From assembly GCF_036237315.1 (NCBI RefSeq), contig NZ_CP108356.1:4903501-4967500 (forward strand): a DNA stretch of 64,000 bases, read 5' to 3'. The stretch comes from Streptomyces sp. NBC_01351 (GTDB lineage Bacteria; Actinomycetota; Actinomycetes; Streptomycetales; Streptomycetaceae). The notes under the pieces were generated by a model, which searched no databases, had not been told where the DNA came from, and saw only the letters and a list, made by a program, of their open reading frames with translations. Positions 51,161-59,196 of this stretch are shown one piece after another (position 1 is the stretch's first letter; each line of letters opens with the position of its first letter). The position numbers were made by a program, and so were the translations under genes.

Positions 51161-52525
51161 TCAGCAGCCGCCGGAGACGGTGGCCGGGGTTCCGATGGTG
51201 AGGGTGGCCGGGGTGGCGCAGCAGCCGCCGCCGGATTCCCCGGCGGAGGCGGCCGCGGGCTCGTCGAAGAGGCCGGCGCCGCCGCAGACTCCGGTTTCGG
51301 GGAGGGTGAGTTCGACGCGTTCGGCGGCTTCCCGGTCGCCTGCGAGGTGGGCGGCGATGGAGCGGACCTGCTCGTAGCCGGTCATGGCGAGGAAGGTCGG
51401 GGCGCGGCCGTAGGACTTCATGCCGACGAGGTAGGCGTCCCTCTCCGGGTGGGAGAGCTCGCCGACGCCGTGCGGGTAAACGGTGCCGCAGGAGTGCTGG
51501 TTGGGGTCGATCAGCGGGGCCAGGGCAGTGGGGGCCTGGAGGCGCTCGTCGAGGCCGAGGCGGAGCTCGTCGAGGAAGGTGAGGTCGGGGCGGAGGCCGG
51601 TGAGGACGATGACCTCGTCGACCGGGTCGAGGCGCCGGCCGTCCTCGCCGACGAGGACCAGGCGGCCGTCGGTGTCGCGCTCGACGGCGTCGGTGCGGAA
51701 GCCGGTGACGGCGTCCGCGTGGCCGTCGTCCACGGCGGCCTTGGCGGCGAGGCCGAGGGCGCCGCGCGCGGGGAGCTGGTCCGCGGCGCCGCCGCCGAAG
51801 GTGGAGCCGGAGATGCCCCGGCGGAGGATCCAGACGGCATGGGTGCCGGATTCCTCCCTCGCGAGCTCGGCCAGGTGGGCGAGGGCGGTGAAGGCGGAGG
51901 CCCCGGAGCCGATGACGGCGGTGCGCTTGCCGGCGTAACGGGCGCGGACGGCCGGGTTCTTGAGGTCCGGGATGCGGTAGGTGATGCGGTCGGCCGCGTT
52001 CTTCTCGCCGAGGGCGGGGAGGCCGCTGCCGCCCGCCGGGCTCGGGGTGGACCAGGTGCCGGAGGCGTCGATGACGGCGCGGGCGAGGACGCGGGCCTCG
52101 CTGCCGTCGGCGGCGGTGTAGTGGATCACGAAGGGCTGGGCGTCGCGGTCGGCGTCGACGATGCGGTCGCGGCCGGTGCGCGAGACGCCGGTGACGGTCG
52201 CCCCGTAGCGGACCCGCCCGCCCAGGACGTCGGCCAGGGGCTGGAGGTAGCGCTCGGCCCAGTCGCCGCCCGAGGGGTAGGCGGCGGCGTCGGGCTTGAC
52301 CCAGCCGGTGGGGGCGAGGAGCTTCTCGGCCGCCGGGTCGACGACCTCGCCCCAGGTGGAGAAGAGCCGTACGTGGGCCCACTCGCGGACGGCGGAGCCT
52401 GCGGCCGGGCCCGCCTCCAGGACCAGCGGTTCCAGGCCGCGGTCGACGAGGTGGGCCGCGGCCGCGAGTCCGGCGGGTCCGGCCCCGATGACGACGACGG
52501 GCAGGGTCTCGATGGGTGCGGTCAC
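51161..52525 (-). CDS. FAD-dependent monooxygenase/oxidoreductase, ArsO-like
   Basis: This 454-residue flavoprotein has an N-terminal GxGxxG (VVVIGAGPAGLAAAAHL) and a second NADPH-binding site, GKRTAVIGSGASAFTAL. This is the two-dinucleotide layout of class B-like monooxygenases found near ArsR genes. The C-terminus has a Cys cluster (TGVCGGAGLF and GGGCCATP). The GTG at 52525 has GGGGAG six bases upstream. It diverges from an ArsR regulator across a 20-bp inverted repeat. Relatives are linked to metalloid detoxification; the substrate is inferred. Confidence 0.8.
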   Translation of the reverse strand: MTAPIETLPVVVIGAGPAGLAAAAHLVDRGLEPLVLEAGPAAGSAVREWAHVRLFSTWGEVVDPAAEKLLAPTGWVKPDAAAYPSGGDWAERYLQPLADVLGGRVRYGATVTGVSRTGRDRIVDADRDAQPFVIHYTAADGSEARVLARAVIDASGTWSTPSPAGGSGLPALGEKNAADRITYRIPDLKNPAVRARYAGKRTAVIGSGASAFTALAHLAELAREESGTHAVWILRRGISGSTFGGGAADQLPARGALGLAAKAAVDDGHADAVTGFRTDAVERDTDGRLVLVGEDGRRLDPVDEVIVLTGLRPDLTFLDELRLGLDERLQAPTALAPLIDPNQHSCGTVYPHGVGELSHPERDAYLVGMKSYGRAPTFLAMTGYEQVRSIAAHLAGDREAAERVELTLPETGVCGGAGLFDEPAAASAGESGGGCCATPATLTIGTPATVSGGC

Positions 52526-52540
52526 GGCAGGCTCCCCGTT

Positions 52541-52619
52541 GATTCGATGAATGTCGATGTGGTGTGCCATCAGAGTGGACCCTGAATCGACATCCGTCAA
52601 CATAGACATTCGTCGAATC
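52541..52619. promoter_or_regulatory. long inverted repeat, ArsR operator candidate
   Basis: GATTCGATGAATGTCGATGT (52541-52560) is mirrored with two mismatches at 52600-52619. It lies between the divergent FAD gene and arsR and is the probable site through which the ArsR protein controls both directions. Confidence 0.65.
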
Positions 52620-52637
52620 TTCTCGGATGATGGAGCC

Positions 52638-53006
52638 ATGTTCGCTGTGAAGACCGTGCTGCCGCTGCTGGAGCCCGAAGCCGCCGTGGCGCCGTGCTGC
52701 CCGCCCGTGACCGAACGCCCACTGACGGCCGAGGAGGCCGAGCGCAGTGCCGTGATGTTCAAGGCGCTCGGCGATCCGGTCCGGCTCCGCCTCTTCTCCC
52801 TGGTCGCCTCGCACGAGGGCGGCGAGGCGTGCGTGTGCGACATCTCGGACGTGGGCGTCTCGCAGCCGACCGTCTCCCACCACCTGAAGAAGCTCAAGGA
52901 GGCCGGACTGCTGTCCTCCGAGCGCAGGGGAACGTGGGTGTTCTACCGGGTCGAGCCCTCCGTGCTCGCCGCCATGGGGCAGCTCCTGAGCCGCTCCGCG
53001 ATCTGA
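52638..53006 (+). CDS. arsR: ArsR/SmtB family metalloregulator
   Basis: This 122-residue winged-helix regulator has FKALGDPVRLRLFSLVASHEGGEACVCDIS (in parts), VSQPTVSHHLKKLKEAGLLSS and the wing RRGTWVFYRVEP. The metal-responsive CVC lies in the alpha-3 region (ACVCD) and an extra CCPP near residue 18 may contribute ligands. It probably represses the divergent flavoprotein and itself until arsenic or antimony binds. GGAG precedes the ATG at 52638. Confidence 0.9.
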   Translation: MFAVKTVLPLLEPEAAVAPCCPPVTERPLTAEEAERSAVMFKALGDPVRLRLFSLVASHEGGEACVCDISDVGVSQPTVSHHLKKLKEAGLLSSERRGTWVFYRVEPSVLAAMGQLLSRSAI

Positions 53007-53011
53007 GGGAC

Positions 53012-53055
53012 CCCCGAGGTCGCCCGGGCCTTCGGCCGGCGCGGCCACCTCGGGG
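53012..53055 (+). terminator. imperfect hairpin after arsR
   Basis: CCCCGAGGT and ACCTCGGGG pair around a GC-rich internal hairpin just after the arsR stop. The next 350 bp to the left repeat hold no gene I can support. Confidence 0.5.
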
Positions 53056-53403
53056 ATGCGGCCCGGGCGGTGCCCTGTGAGTGACGTGCCCACCGCGCTG
53101 AGTGTGCGGCGGCGTGCACCGCGTAACGCGCTCGAGGTTTTGACTGAAAGCCGTAGCGGCTCAGGGGCGCCCGGCCGCGCCGCCGATGGCCGGAGTGTGA
53201 CCCCCGGCCCCCTTACTCTGCGTTACGAAATCGGGCCCGGCGCATCCGGAAGCGCCGCCCTCCGACGGGTGGGTTTCGGCCCGTCGCGGGTGCCCGCATG
53301 CCTTTGCCCCCGCTCGATTCACGCCATGGAGTGATCACTGCGGGTGCATTCGCCCCCGTTCCGACCTGTCGGCCAGGTCACGGAATTACGGCTGGAGTAT
53401 TAA

Positions 53404-53422
53404 CCAGGGGTGACATCCCTGG
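53404..53422 (-). terminator. short hairpin downstream of the left mini-ORF
   Basis: CCAGGG and CCCTGG pair with a seven-base loop, 22 to 40 bases after the mini-ORF stop on the minus strand. It could end a short transcript. Confidence 0.4.
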
Positions 53423-53443
53423 CGAACCATGCCTTGTAGGACC

Positions 53444-53479
53444 CTACGAACAGCGGGTCTCAGCCTGCGGAGTTTTCAT
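53444..53479 (-). CDS. mini-ORF MKTPQAETRCS in left inverted repeat
   Basis: This 11-codon minus-strand frame, ATG to TAG, encodes MKTPQAETRCS. It is supported by its near duplicate in the right repeat at 63954, which shares MKTPQAE exactly but has a different tail. The TAG aligns with a TGG (Trp) codon in the right copy, so the left copy may be truncated by a nonsense change. Reading through would give a further 21 codons. It could be a precursor peptide, leader peptide or relic. No ribosome site is clear; GGGG lies about nine bases upstream. Confidence 0.35.
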   Translation of the reverse strand: MKTPQAETRCS

Positions 53480-53615
53480 GTTTTCGACCCCTAGCTGACT
53501 CTGCTCCGTTGGCTGTGTACTCCTCACAAGTCGCAATGAAGCGGGGGATTGCGCCTGCCGTATCCGCAACGCCACCACCTACCACAAGCGTTTGCGTGAT
53601 GCCGGATTTCCAGCC
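53480..53615. repeat. left inverted repeat (promoter side) of the biosynthetic locus
   Basis: This matches, in inverse orientation, 63818-63953. Shared blocks include GGCTGGAAATCCG, GCGCAATCCCCCG, CTTGTGAGGAGTA and GGGGTCGAA, extending into the mini-ORFs. It lies upstream of the left mini-ORF and, on the other side, of the deaminase side, so it is probably a duplicated bidirectional promoter or regulatory region. Confidence 0.75.
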
Positions 53616-53659
53616 AGGACCTCGAGGTTAGTGACAGTTCGCCGATCAAAGGAACAGCC

Positions 53660-53794
53660 GTGACTGAGACGTTGTGCGGTCGGCGCGTTGGGCTCGTCCG
53701 GCCCGATCCGGGCCCTCCTGTCACCGCGGCACTCGACGGTCGGCCCCCTACGCGGCCACCAGCGCCCACACCCCGGTCGCGCCGGAGCACATAG
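53660..53794 (+). CDS. possible small ORF (44 aa)
   Basis: A GTG-started frame with AAGGA six bases upstream encodes a Pro/Arg-rich peptide beginning MTETLCGRRVGLVRPDPG. Composition is what random GC-rich sequence gives, so coding status is doubtful. It sits between the left repeat and the deaminase gene. The remaining stretch to 53955 shows nothing else. Confidence 0.2.
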   Translation: MTETLCGRRVGLVRPDPGPPVTAALDGRPPTRPPAPTPRSRRST

Positions 53795-53955
53795 TCGGTA
53801 CCTAGCCCCGACGACCTCCCGCGGCTGCCACCGAGAGCACTGATCTCGGGGCGGCGCCCGCGGGCCCCCACTGGTTCCCGGATCCACAGCCCGTGCGATG
53901 TCCCGCAAGGGCCGTGCAGCCGGGGGAATCCCCACCGTTTCCCAAAGGAGTCACC

Positions 53956-54459
53956 ATGACCGCGCACATCCAAGAGGCGAGCATCGACGAGCTCGAGCGC
54001 GCCTGGATGGACAAGGCGATCGAACTGGCCACGAACAGCGTGGCCAACGGCGGCGGCCCGTTCGGCGCCCTGGTCGCCAAGGACGGCAAGATCGTCGCGA
54101 TCGGCAACAACCAGGTCACCGCGAACCTGGACCCGACGGCGCACGCCGAGGTGACCGCCCTGCGCGCTGCCTGCAAGGAGCTGAACACCTTCTCGCTCGA
54201 GGGCTGCGTCCTCGTCACCTCCTGCGAGCCGTGTCCGATGTGCCTCTCCTCCGCGCTGTGGGCGAGAGTGGACCGGATCGTCTTCTCCGCCGACCGGGAC
54301 GACGCCGCGGTGGCCGGCTTCGACGACCGCAAGTTCTACGACCTCTTCGAGAAGCAGGCCACGTCGGCCTGGCCGATGTCGGTCGCGCAGCTGGACCTGC
54401 CGAACCGTACGGCGCCGTTCGACGCGTGGGTCGCCAAGACCGACCGCATCGACTACTGA
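53956..54459 (+). CDS. CDA-fold nucleoside/guanine deaminase
   Basis: This 167-residue zinc deaminase of the cytidine deaminase superfamily, guanine-deaminase-like subgroup, has the catalytic HAE (His63, Glu65) in PTAHAEVTALR and the zinc cysteines in PCPMC (Cys93, Cys96). AAAGGAG lies five bases before the ATG at 53956. It may deaminate guanine or a related aminated heterocycle. It points toward the minus-strand biosynthetic operon, separated by a strong hairpin, and could supply or salvage a precursor or be an unrelated neighbour. Confidence 0.85.
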   Translation: MTAHIQEASIDELERAWMDKAIELATNSVANGGGPFGALVAKDGKIVAIGNNQVTANLDPTAHAEVTALRAACKELNTFSLEGCVLVTSCEPCPMCLSSALWARVDRIVFSADRDDAAVAGFDDRKFYDLFEKQATSAWPMSVAQLDLPNRTAPFDAWVAKTDRIDY

Positions 54460-54551
54460 GAACCGGTTCCACCGGTCGGTCCGGTTCGCCGCGCCTGACA
54501 GCGAGCGAACCGGACGGCCCGCGAGGACGCGGTCGCCGCGCCCACGTACCG

Positions 54552-54592
54552 ACAGCAGACCACCCGGCTCGAAGAGCCGGGTGGTCTGCTGT
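54552..54592. terminator. bidirectional hairpin terminator
   Basis: A perfect 19-bp stem, ACAGCAGACCACCCGGCTC and its complement, has a three-base GAA loop and lies between the convergent deaminase and carbamoyltransferase genes. Confidence 0.85.
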
Positions 54593-54609
54593 GCGACGGG
54601 TGTGGAACG

Positions 54610-56412
54610 TCACGCGGCCGGGGCGGCCTTCCTGACGAGGTAGTCGCCGAGCACCACGTAATCGATCTCCGTGCCGAGGAAGCAGTTCAGCGCGTCGGCC
54701 GGCGTGCACACGATCGGCTCGCCCGCCACGTTGAACGAGGTGTTGATCAGGCAGGGAACGTCGGTCAGCGCCGTGAACCGGCGCAGCAGGGCCGCCAGCC
54801 GCGGGGTGTCCTCATCGGTGAGCGTCTGCACCCTGGAGGTGCCGTCCACGTGCGTCGCGCCCGGGAGCACGTCGCGGAACTCCGCCTTGATCGGGAACAC
54901 GAAGGTCATGTACGGCGAACGCGTCTTGCGGCCCATCTCGAAGACCTTCGGGGCCTCCGATTCGAGCACGAGCGGCGCGAACGGGCGGAACGGCTCGCGG
55001 TGCTTGACCTTGGTGTTGATGATGTCCTTGATGTCCGGGAAGCTCGGGTTCGCAAGGATGCTGCGGTGACCCAGTGCTCGGGGGCCGTGCTCCAGCCGTC
55101 CCTCGAACCAGCCGATGACGACCTTCTCGGTGAGCAGCTTCGCCACCTGGTCGACGACCTCCTCGTCGCCGCCCAGCTTCCGCCACTCCACCCGGCCCTC
55201 GAACTCGCGCAGGGCCTGCTCGATCGCGGTCTCGTCGTACTCCGGTCCGAGGTACGGGGTGACGCGCGGCGCGGGCTTGTCCCTGCCGGCACCGTCCGCG
55301 TGGTTGATCCAGGCGTGCGCCGCGGCGCCGATGGTGATGCCCGTGTCGCTCGCGCCGAAGCTCACTTCCATGTCCTCGAACCGCGACCCCTCGAACAGCG
55401 GGGTGTTGTTGAGGCAGTTGAGCGCCACGCCGCCCTCGAACAGCAGGTGGTCCAGATCCGACTTGCCCTCCAGCGCGCGGATCTGGTGGCGGGTGACGAC
55501 GTTCAGCATCTCCTGCGCCGCGGCGGCGACCCGGGCCTGGTACTCCAGGGTCTCCTCGCGCGGGCCGAAGTACTCCTCGAAGACCGGATCGAGGCTGAGC
55601 GGGTTGTCGGTCTCCAGGGGCCGGGTGAAGGTGTAGCGCCCGTCCTCCTCCAGCCGGACCAACCGCTCCAGGAACGGGTTCGACGCCGGGGGCTCGGCGT
55701 ATCCGGCCAGGCCCATCACCTTGTACTCGTCGTTGTTCGGCACGAAGCCCAGGAACCGGGTGATCGCGCTGAACAGGATGCCGATCGAGTACTCCGAGCC
55801 GATCGCGGTCTCCTCGAAGACCCGGATCCGGCCGTCGCGGATCTCGCCCATCAGCGTTGAGAACCGCTCCGCCCGGCCGTCGCTGACGAGGAACGCGGAG
55901 TCCTTCATCCCGGCCAGGTAGTAGCCGGTCATGGCGTGCGCGAGGTGGTGGGGTACGAACACCACCTTGGCCGGGTCCGGGGTGAAGCCCGTGCGCGCGG
56001 CGAAGTCGGCGAGGATGGCCTCGGGGCCGACGATCTCGTCGAACAGCCGGCCCATGCTGTGGACGAGGTACTCCCGCGACGCGGGCTCCATCGGGGCCCG
56101 CGCGATGTCCGCCAGCAGCTGTTCCTGGAGCTCGGCGGACCAGTTCCAGGGAATGGCCAGCAGGTCGATGTCCGAGAACTCGAGACCGGCCTGTTCGAGG
56201 CACCACTGCACCGAGTTGAACGGGAAGTCGGTGGTCTTCTTCTCCCGGTTGAGCCGCTCCTCCTCCACGGCGGCGACCAGCTCGCCGTCCACCAGCAGCG
56301 ACGCACCCGCATCGTGGCCCATGAGGTAGTGCTTGTTGATGCCGACCGCGCCGAGGTTCTCGGAGAAGAACTCGGAGATGCGCGTGAAGCCGTTGCACCC
56401 CAGGACAATCAT
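54610..56412 (-). CDS. O-carbamoyltransferase (NodU/CmcH/TobZ family)
   Basis: This 600-residue carbamoyltransferase transfers carbamoyl from carbamoyl phosphate via carbamoyladenylate to a hydroxyl. The N-terminal Kae1-like domain has GHDAGASLLVDG and the metal-binding HHLAHA (155-160). The C-terminal YrdC-like domain has EHGPRALGHRSILANP, REPFRPFAP and TSFNVAGEPIVCTPADAL. The start is the ATG with AAGGA upstream. It is the last gene of the minus-strand operon, with 18 bases to the preceding FAD gene. It probably decorates the pathway product as a late tailoring step. Confidence 0.93.
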   Translation of the reverse strand: MIVLGCNGFTRISEFFSENLGAVGINKHYLMGHDAGASLLVDGELVAAVEEERLNREKKTTDFPFNSVQWCLEQAGLEFSDIDLLAIPWNWSAELQEQLLADIARAPMEPASREYLVHSMGRLFDEIVGPEAILADFAARTGFTPDPAKVVFVPHHLAHAMTGYYLAGMKDSAFLVSDGRAERFSTLMGEIRDGRIRVFEETAIGSEYSIGILFSAITRFLGFVPNNDEYKVMGLAGYAEPPASNPFLERLVRLEEDGRYTFTRPLETDNPLSLDPVFEEYFGPREETLEYQARVAAAAQEMLNVVTRHQIRALEGKSDLDHLLFEGGVALNCLNNTPLFEGSRFEDMEVSFGASDTGITIGAAAHAWINHADGAGRDKPAPRVTPYLGPEYDETAIEQALREFEGRVEWRKLGGDEEVVDQVAKLLTEKVVIGWFEGRLEHGPRALGHRSILANPSFPDIKDIINTKVKHREPFRPFAPLVLESEAPKVFEMGRKTRSPYMTFVFPIKAEFRDVLPGATHVDGTSRVQTLTDEDTPRLAALLRRFTALTDVPCLINTSFNVAGEPIVCTPADALNCFLGTEIDYVVLGDYLVRKAAPAA

Positions 56413-56430
56413 GAGAGTTTCCTTTCTTGG

Positions 56431-57555
56431 CTACGCGGACTCGGCCGAGGCGCCGGGAAGGCGAGCGGTGGTGAGGCCCGCCGTGTCGGTCCAGGGCTGC
56501 TTGCCGAGTACGAGGTCGCGGATGATCTCGCCGGCGGCGGGTGCCTGGCACAGGCCCTGGCCGGAGAACCCCGCCGCGTAGAGGAAGGGGCGTGAGGGAT
56601 CGCGGCCGATGAACGCCATCCCGTCCGGGCTGATGTCGAGGTTCCCGCTCCACCCGTGATCGAGGTGGTTGTCGGCGAGCTCCGGGAAGGTGGAGCCGAG
56701 GTGGTGCGACACCCGCCGCAGCCAGTCCTCCCTCGATTCGTCCGCGCCGGGGCGGCCCATCCCGACGAGGATGCGGTCTCCCCAGCTACGGATCCGCAGG
56801 CTGGACGGGTGCATGGTCATCGGCAGCGTGGTCTGCGCGGCACCGGCGGGCGTGTCGGTGAGCAGCATCTCGATGGGGTACGTGGCCGCGGGAAGGCGTA
56901 CGTCGGCCATGGCAGCGACCTCGCCCGCCCAGGGGCCGGCCGCGCAGACGACGGTGTCGGCGCGGATGGTGCCCGCGGGCGTGTGGACCCGCCCGTCGGG
57001 GTCGATGCCGGTGACGGGTGTCTGCGTGTGCAGCACGGCGCCGGCCTTCCGGGCGGCGTCGGCGTAGCCGCGCACGATGGCGGCGGGGTCGCAGGCGTAG
57101 GCCTCCGGAACCCAGGCCGCCGCCAGGATGGTCCCCTCGTCGACCAGCGGGTTGAGCCGGGCCGCCTCGGCGGCGGTCACGAGCTCGACGTCCACTCCCG
57201 CGGCCCGCTGGGCGGCTTCGGTGCGCCGGTACTCCTCCACCTGCTGTTCCTCGGTGAACAGCACCAGCAGGCCGATGCGCTCCAGGCCGAGGTCGGTTCC
57301 GGTCCGCTCGGCGAAGGAGTGGTACGCCTCCATGCTGCGGGTGGCCAGGCTGCTGATCAGCGTGTTGCCGGGGAAGTAGGTGCGTACGACGCCCGCGGTG
57401 GTTCCGGACGATCCGGATCCGAGCTCGCCACGTTCCAGCAGGACGGTGCCGACGCCGGCTTCGGCGAGATGGCACGCGATCGAGGTGCCGATGACACCTC
57501 CGCCGATGACGAGGACCTCCGTGTGGTCGGGCAGCCGGTCGGGCAGCCCGCTCAT
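56431..57555 (-). CDS. DAO-family FAD-dependent oxidoreductase
   Basis: This 374-residue flavoenzyme of the D-amino acid oxidase/glycine oxidase family has an N-terminal Rossmann motif VLVIGGGVIGTSIACHLAEAG. The C-terminal substrate-domain landmarks are DGMAFIGRDPSRP and YAAGFSGQGLCQAPAAGE. It typically oxidises a C-N bond of an amine or amino acid. The ATG overlaps the stop of the upstream cyclophilin-like gene by four bases (ATGA). In this locus it could dehydrogenate a cyclic amine formed by that enzyme, which is inference. Confidence 0.88.
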   Translation of the reverse strand: MSGLPDRLPDHTEVLVIGGGVIGTSIACHLAEAGVGTVLLERGELGSGSSGTTAGVVRTYFPGNTLISSLATRSMEAYHSFAERTGTDLGLERIGLLVLFTEEQQVEEYRRTEAAQRAAGVDVELVTAAEAARLNPLVDEGTILAAAWVPEAYACDPAAIVRGYADAARKAGAVLHTQTPVTGIDPDGRVHTPAGTIRADTVVCAAGPWAGEVAAMADVRLPAATYPIEMLLTDTPAGAAQTTLPMTMHPSSLRIRSWGDRILVGMGRPGADESREDWLRRVSHHLGSTFPELADNHLDHGWSGNLDISPDGMAFIGRDPSRPFLYAAGFSGQGLCQAPAAGEIIRDLVLGKQPWTDTAGLTTARLPGASAESA

Positions 57556-58553
57556 GCCTGCCGACCGGCTTCCGCGGTGGCGGGCTGCTGGCGCAGGTGG
57601 TCGCCGGCGTCCCAGGGGAACAGGTGCAGGTTCCAGCCGCCGAGGGTGTTGATGTAGAGGGCCATCTGGCCGGCCACGGCGAGGAAGTCCTCGCGGTCGA
57701 GCTGGTCGAGGCAGGCCAGGAAGCGCTGGGTGAAGTGCCACAGCTTCTCCAGGCCGCAGTAGCCCAGGAACTCGGCGGGGACGCCGACGAGGAGGCGCGC
57801 CATGTGGTGCAGGGATTCGATCGGCATGTCCTGGACGGCGCCGCGGATGAGGCCGCCGTAGGAGGCGTACCCGAGGGGGCGGGTCTCGCCGTTGACGAAC
57901 AGCAGCGTGGGCAGGACCGTCTCGAAGCTGCCGGCCCCGGACGGGATCCGCGACTGGTGCATGTCGGCGAGCTCGACCGGTTCGGTCAGCCAGATCCGCT
58001 CGGTCTCGGCGTGCACGTCGTGCAGGAGCCGGTCCGCGTCGGCGTTGGTGGCGGTCAGGCGGGGGATGTGGTGGCCGCCCGCCGAACCGGCCTTGCGGAC
58101 CTCGACGTGGACCGGCTTCTTGGTCGAGTAGACCGAGTCCCATACGGCCCGGCCGGCCTCGTTCAGAGCCGGCAGGTCCTCTTCCCGGATCCGGCCGATG
58201 GGCGCCGCAGGCATGGGTTCGGTCAACTCGCCGTACTTGATGCCCAGATGCTGCAGTCCGGACAGGAACACCGTCCCGTTCGGCGCCTCGCGCCGGTCGG
58301 CGATCCGGTGCGCGGGGTGGGTGTACAGCAGCTCGTGGATCGGAGCCATGTGGTAGAGGTGCTCGCCCGCCACCAGCGCGTGCCCCTGCAGGCTCTGGTA
58401 GGGCAGCGACTTCCACAGGACGTCGACCAGTTCCGGGTTGCGGTCGTCGAGTTCCGCGGTGACGGTGATCCCCAGATCCGGCCAGGCTATCTCGATGCTC
58501 CGGGCGGAGACGTCGGACGAGGAATTCACTTCGTGCGGCAACTGCTGCGTCAA
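57552..58553 (-). CDS. cyclophilin-like/cucumopine-synthase-type protein, probable Pictet-Spenglerase (copy 2)
   Basis: This 333-residue protein has an N-terminal DUF3830 cyclophilin-like domain (about 18-130, IAWPDLGITVTAELDDRNPE, LWKSLPYQSLQGHALVAG, GIKYGELTEP) and a C-terminal helical bundle (about 220-315, GVPAEFLGYCGLEKLWHF). This architecture is that of McbB/KslB-like Pictet-Spenglerases and cucumopine synthase. Glu109 or Glu112 may be the catalytic acid. The start is TTG with AAGGA six bases upstream, a context shared with the paralog at 63773. It would join an aldehyde or oxo acid to an aromatic amine such as Trp or His. Confidence 0.7.
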   Translation of the reverse strand: MTQQLPHEVNSSSDVSARSIEIAWPDLGITVTAELDDRNPELVDVLWKSLPYQSLQGHALVAGEHLYHMAPIHELLYTHPAHRIADRREAPNGTVFLSGLQHLGIKYGELTEPMPAAPIGRIREEDLPALNEAGRAVWDSVYSTKKPVHVEVRKAGSAGGHHIPRLTATNADADRLLHDVHAETERIWLTEPVELADMHQSRIPSGAGSFETVLPTLLFVNGETRPLGYASYGGLIRGAVQDMPIESLHHMARLLVGVPAEFLGYCGLEKLWHFTQRFLACLDQLDREDFLAVAGQMALYINTLGGWNLHLFPWDAGDHLRQQPATAEAGRQA

Positions 58554-58631
58554 GGTATTTCCTTAGTTCGGAGAGATGGGCGAATACAAACCGTCACGCG
58601 GGCCGGGATTTCCCCGGCCCGCGGGCCGGGG

Positions 58632-59096
58632 CTACTTCTGTGCGAAGTGGTCCCGCATGGAATCGGCCTGCTTCGCCATCAAGGAGATGATCGTCTCGAC
58701 GACTTCGGTGTCGGCGTCCTCGGCGATCGTGAGCTCGCGCGTCCAGTCGAAGAAGCAGCGGCTCGGGTCGTTGGTGATCTCGCGGATCCGAATGGTGGCG
58801 ACGTAGGCGTCGACACCCGTCGCCGGCGCGATGGCGCGGTAGCTCTGGGACCGCAGCACCTCGTCGCGGCCGGCCACCTCCTGCTGCACGAGGCCGTCGT
58901 TGAAGGCGAGGGTGAAGTCATAACGTGCCGGGACGCGTTCGGCGGATCCGCCCTCGGCCCAGCCCACGTTCTTCGCCCCGTCGCCGGACACGATCGCCAC
59001 GACCTTCAGGGCGTCGCGGACCACGGCCCAGACGGCGTCCGGGGTGGCGTCGATGATGGTCGAGTCGTACATGGTGTGCTTCCGCTGAATTGCCAT
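58632..59096 (-). CDS. SRPBCC (Bet v1-like) family protein
   Basis: This 154-residue protein has the helix-grip fold pattern: an early strand with STIIDATPDAVWAVVRDA, a central sheet (YDFTLAFNDGLVQQEV) and a long C-terminal helix (TEVVETIISLMAKQADSMRDHF). Such proteins bind hydrophobic ligands and act as cyclases, dehydratases or carriers. Plant Bet v1-type proteins include the Pictet-Spenglerase norcoclaurine synthase, an analogy only. The ATG at 59096 has GGAG five bases upstream. Its operon position suggests it acts on the pathway intermediate. Confidence 0.75.
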   Translation of the reverse strand: MAIQRKHTMYDSTIIDATPDAVWAVVRDALKVVAIVSGDGAKNVGWAEGGSAERVPARYDFTLAFNDGLVQQEVAGRDEVLRSQSYRAIAPATGVDAYVATIRIREITNDPSRCFFDWTRELTIAEDADTEVVETIISLMAKQADSMRDHFAQK

Positions 59097-59196
59097 CAGA
59101 ACTCCAATTCGGGCAAGGGAAAACCCTCGCTTCGTCAATGAGTGAGGAAGGGAGTGAGGAAGGGATTGGGGGAACGAGTGAAGAACGGGCGGTGGT

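Noticed and set aside
53007..53403. Possible gene between arsR and the left repeat
   Set aside because: Only short frames without ribosome sites or protein-like composition are present; I see nothing beyond the arsR hairpin.
53404..53479. Left mini-ORF as an attenuator leader for a downstream gene
   Set aside because: No minus-strand gene lies downstream before the convergent arsR, so there is nothing for it to attenuate at the left end; the right end cannot be judged.
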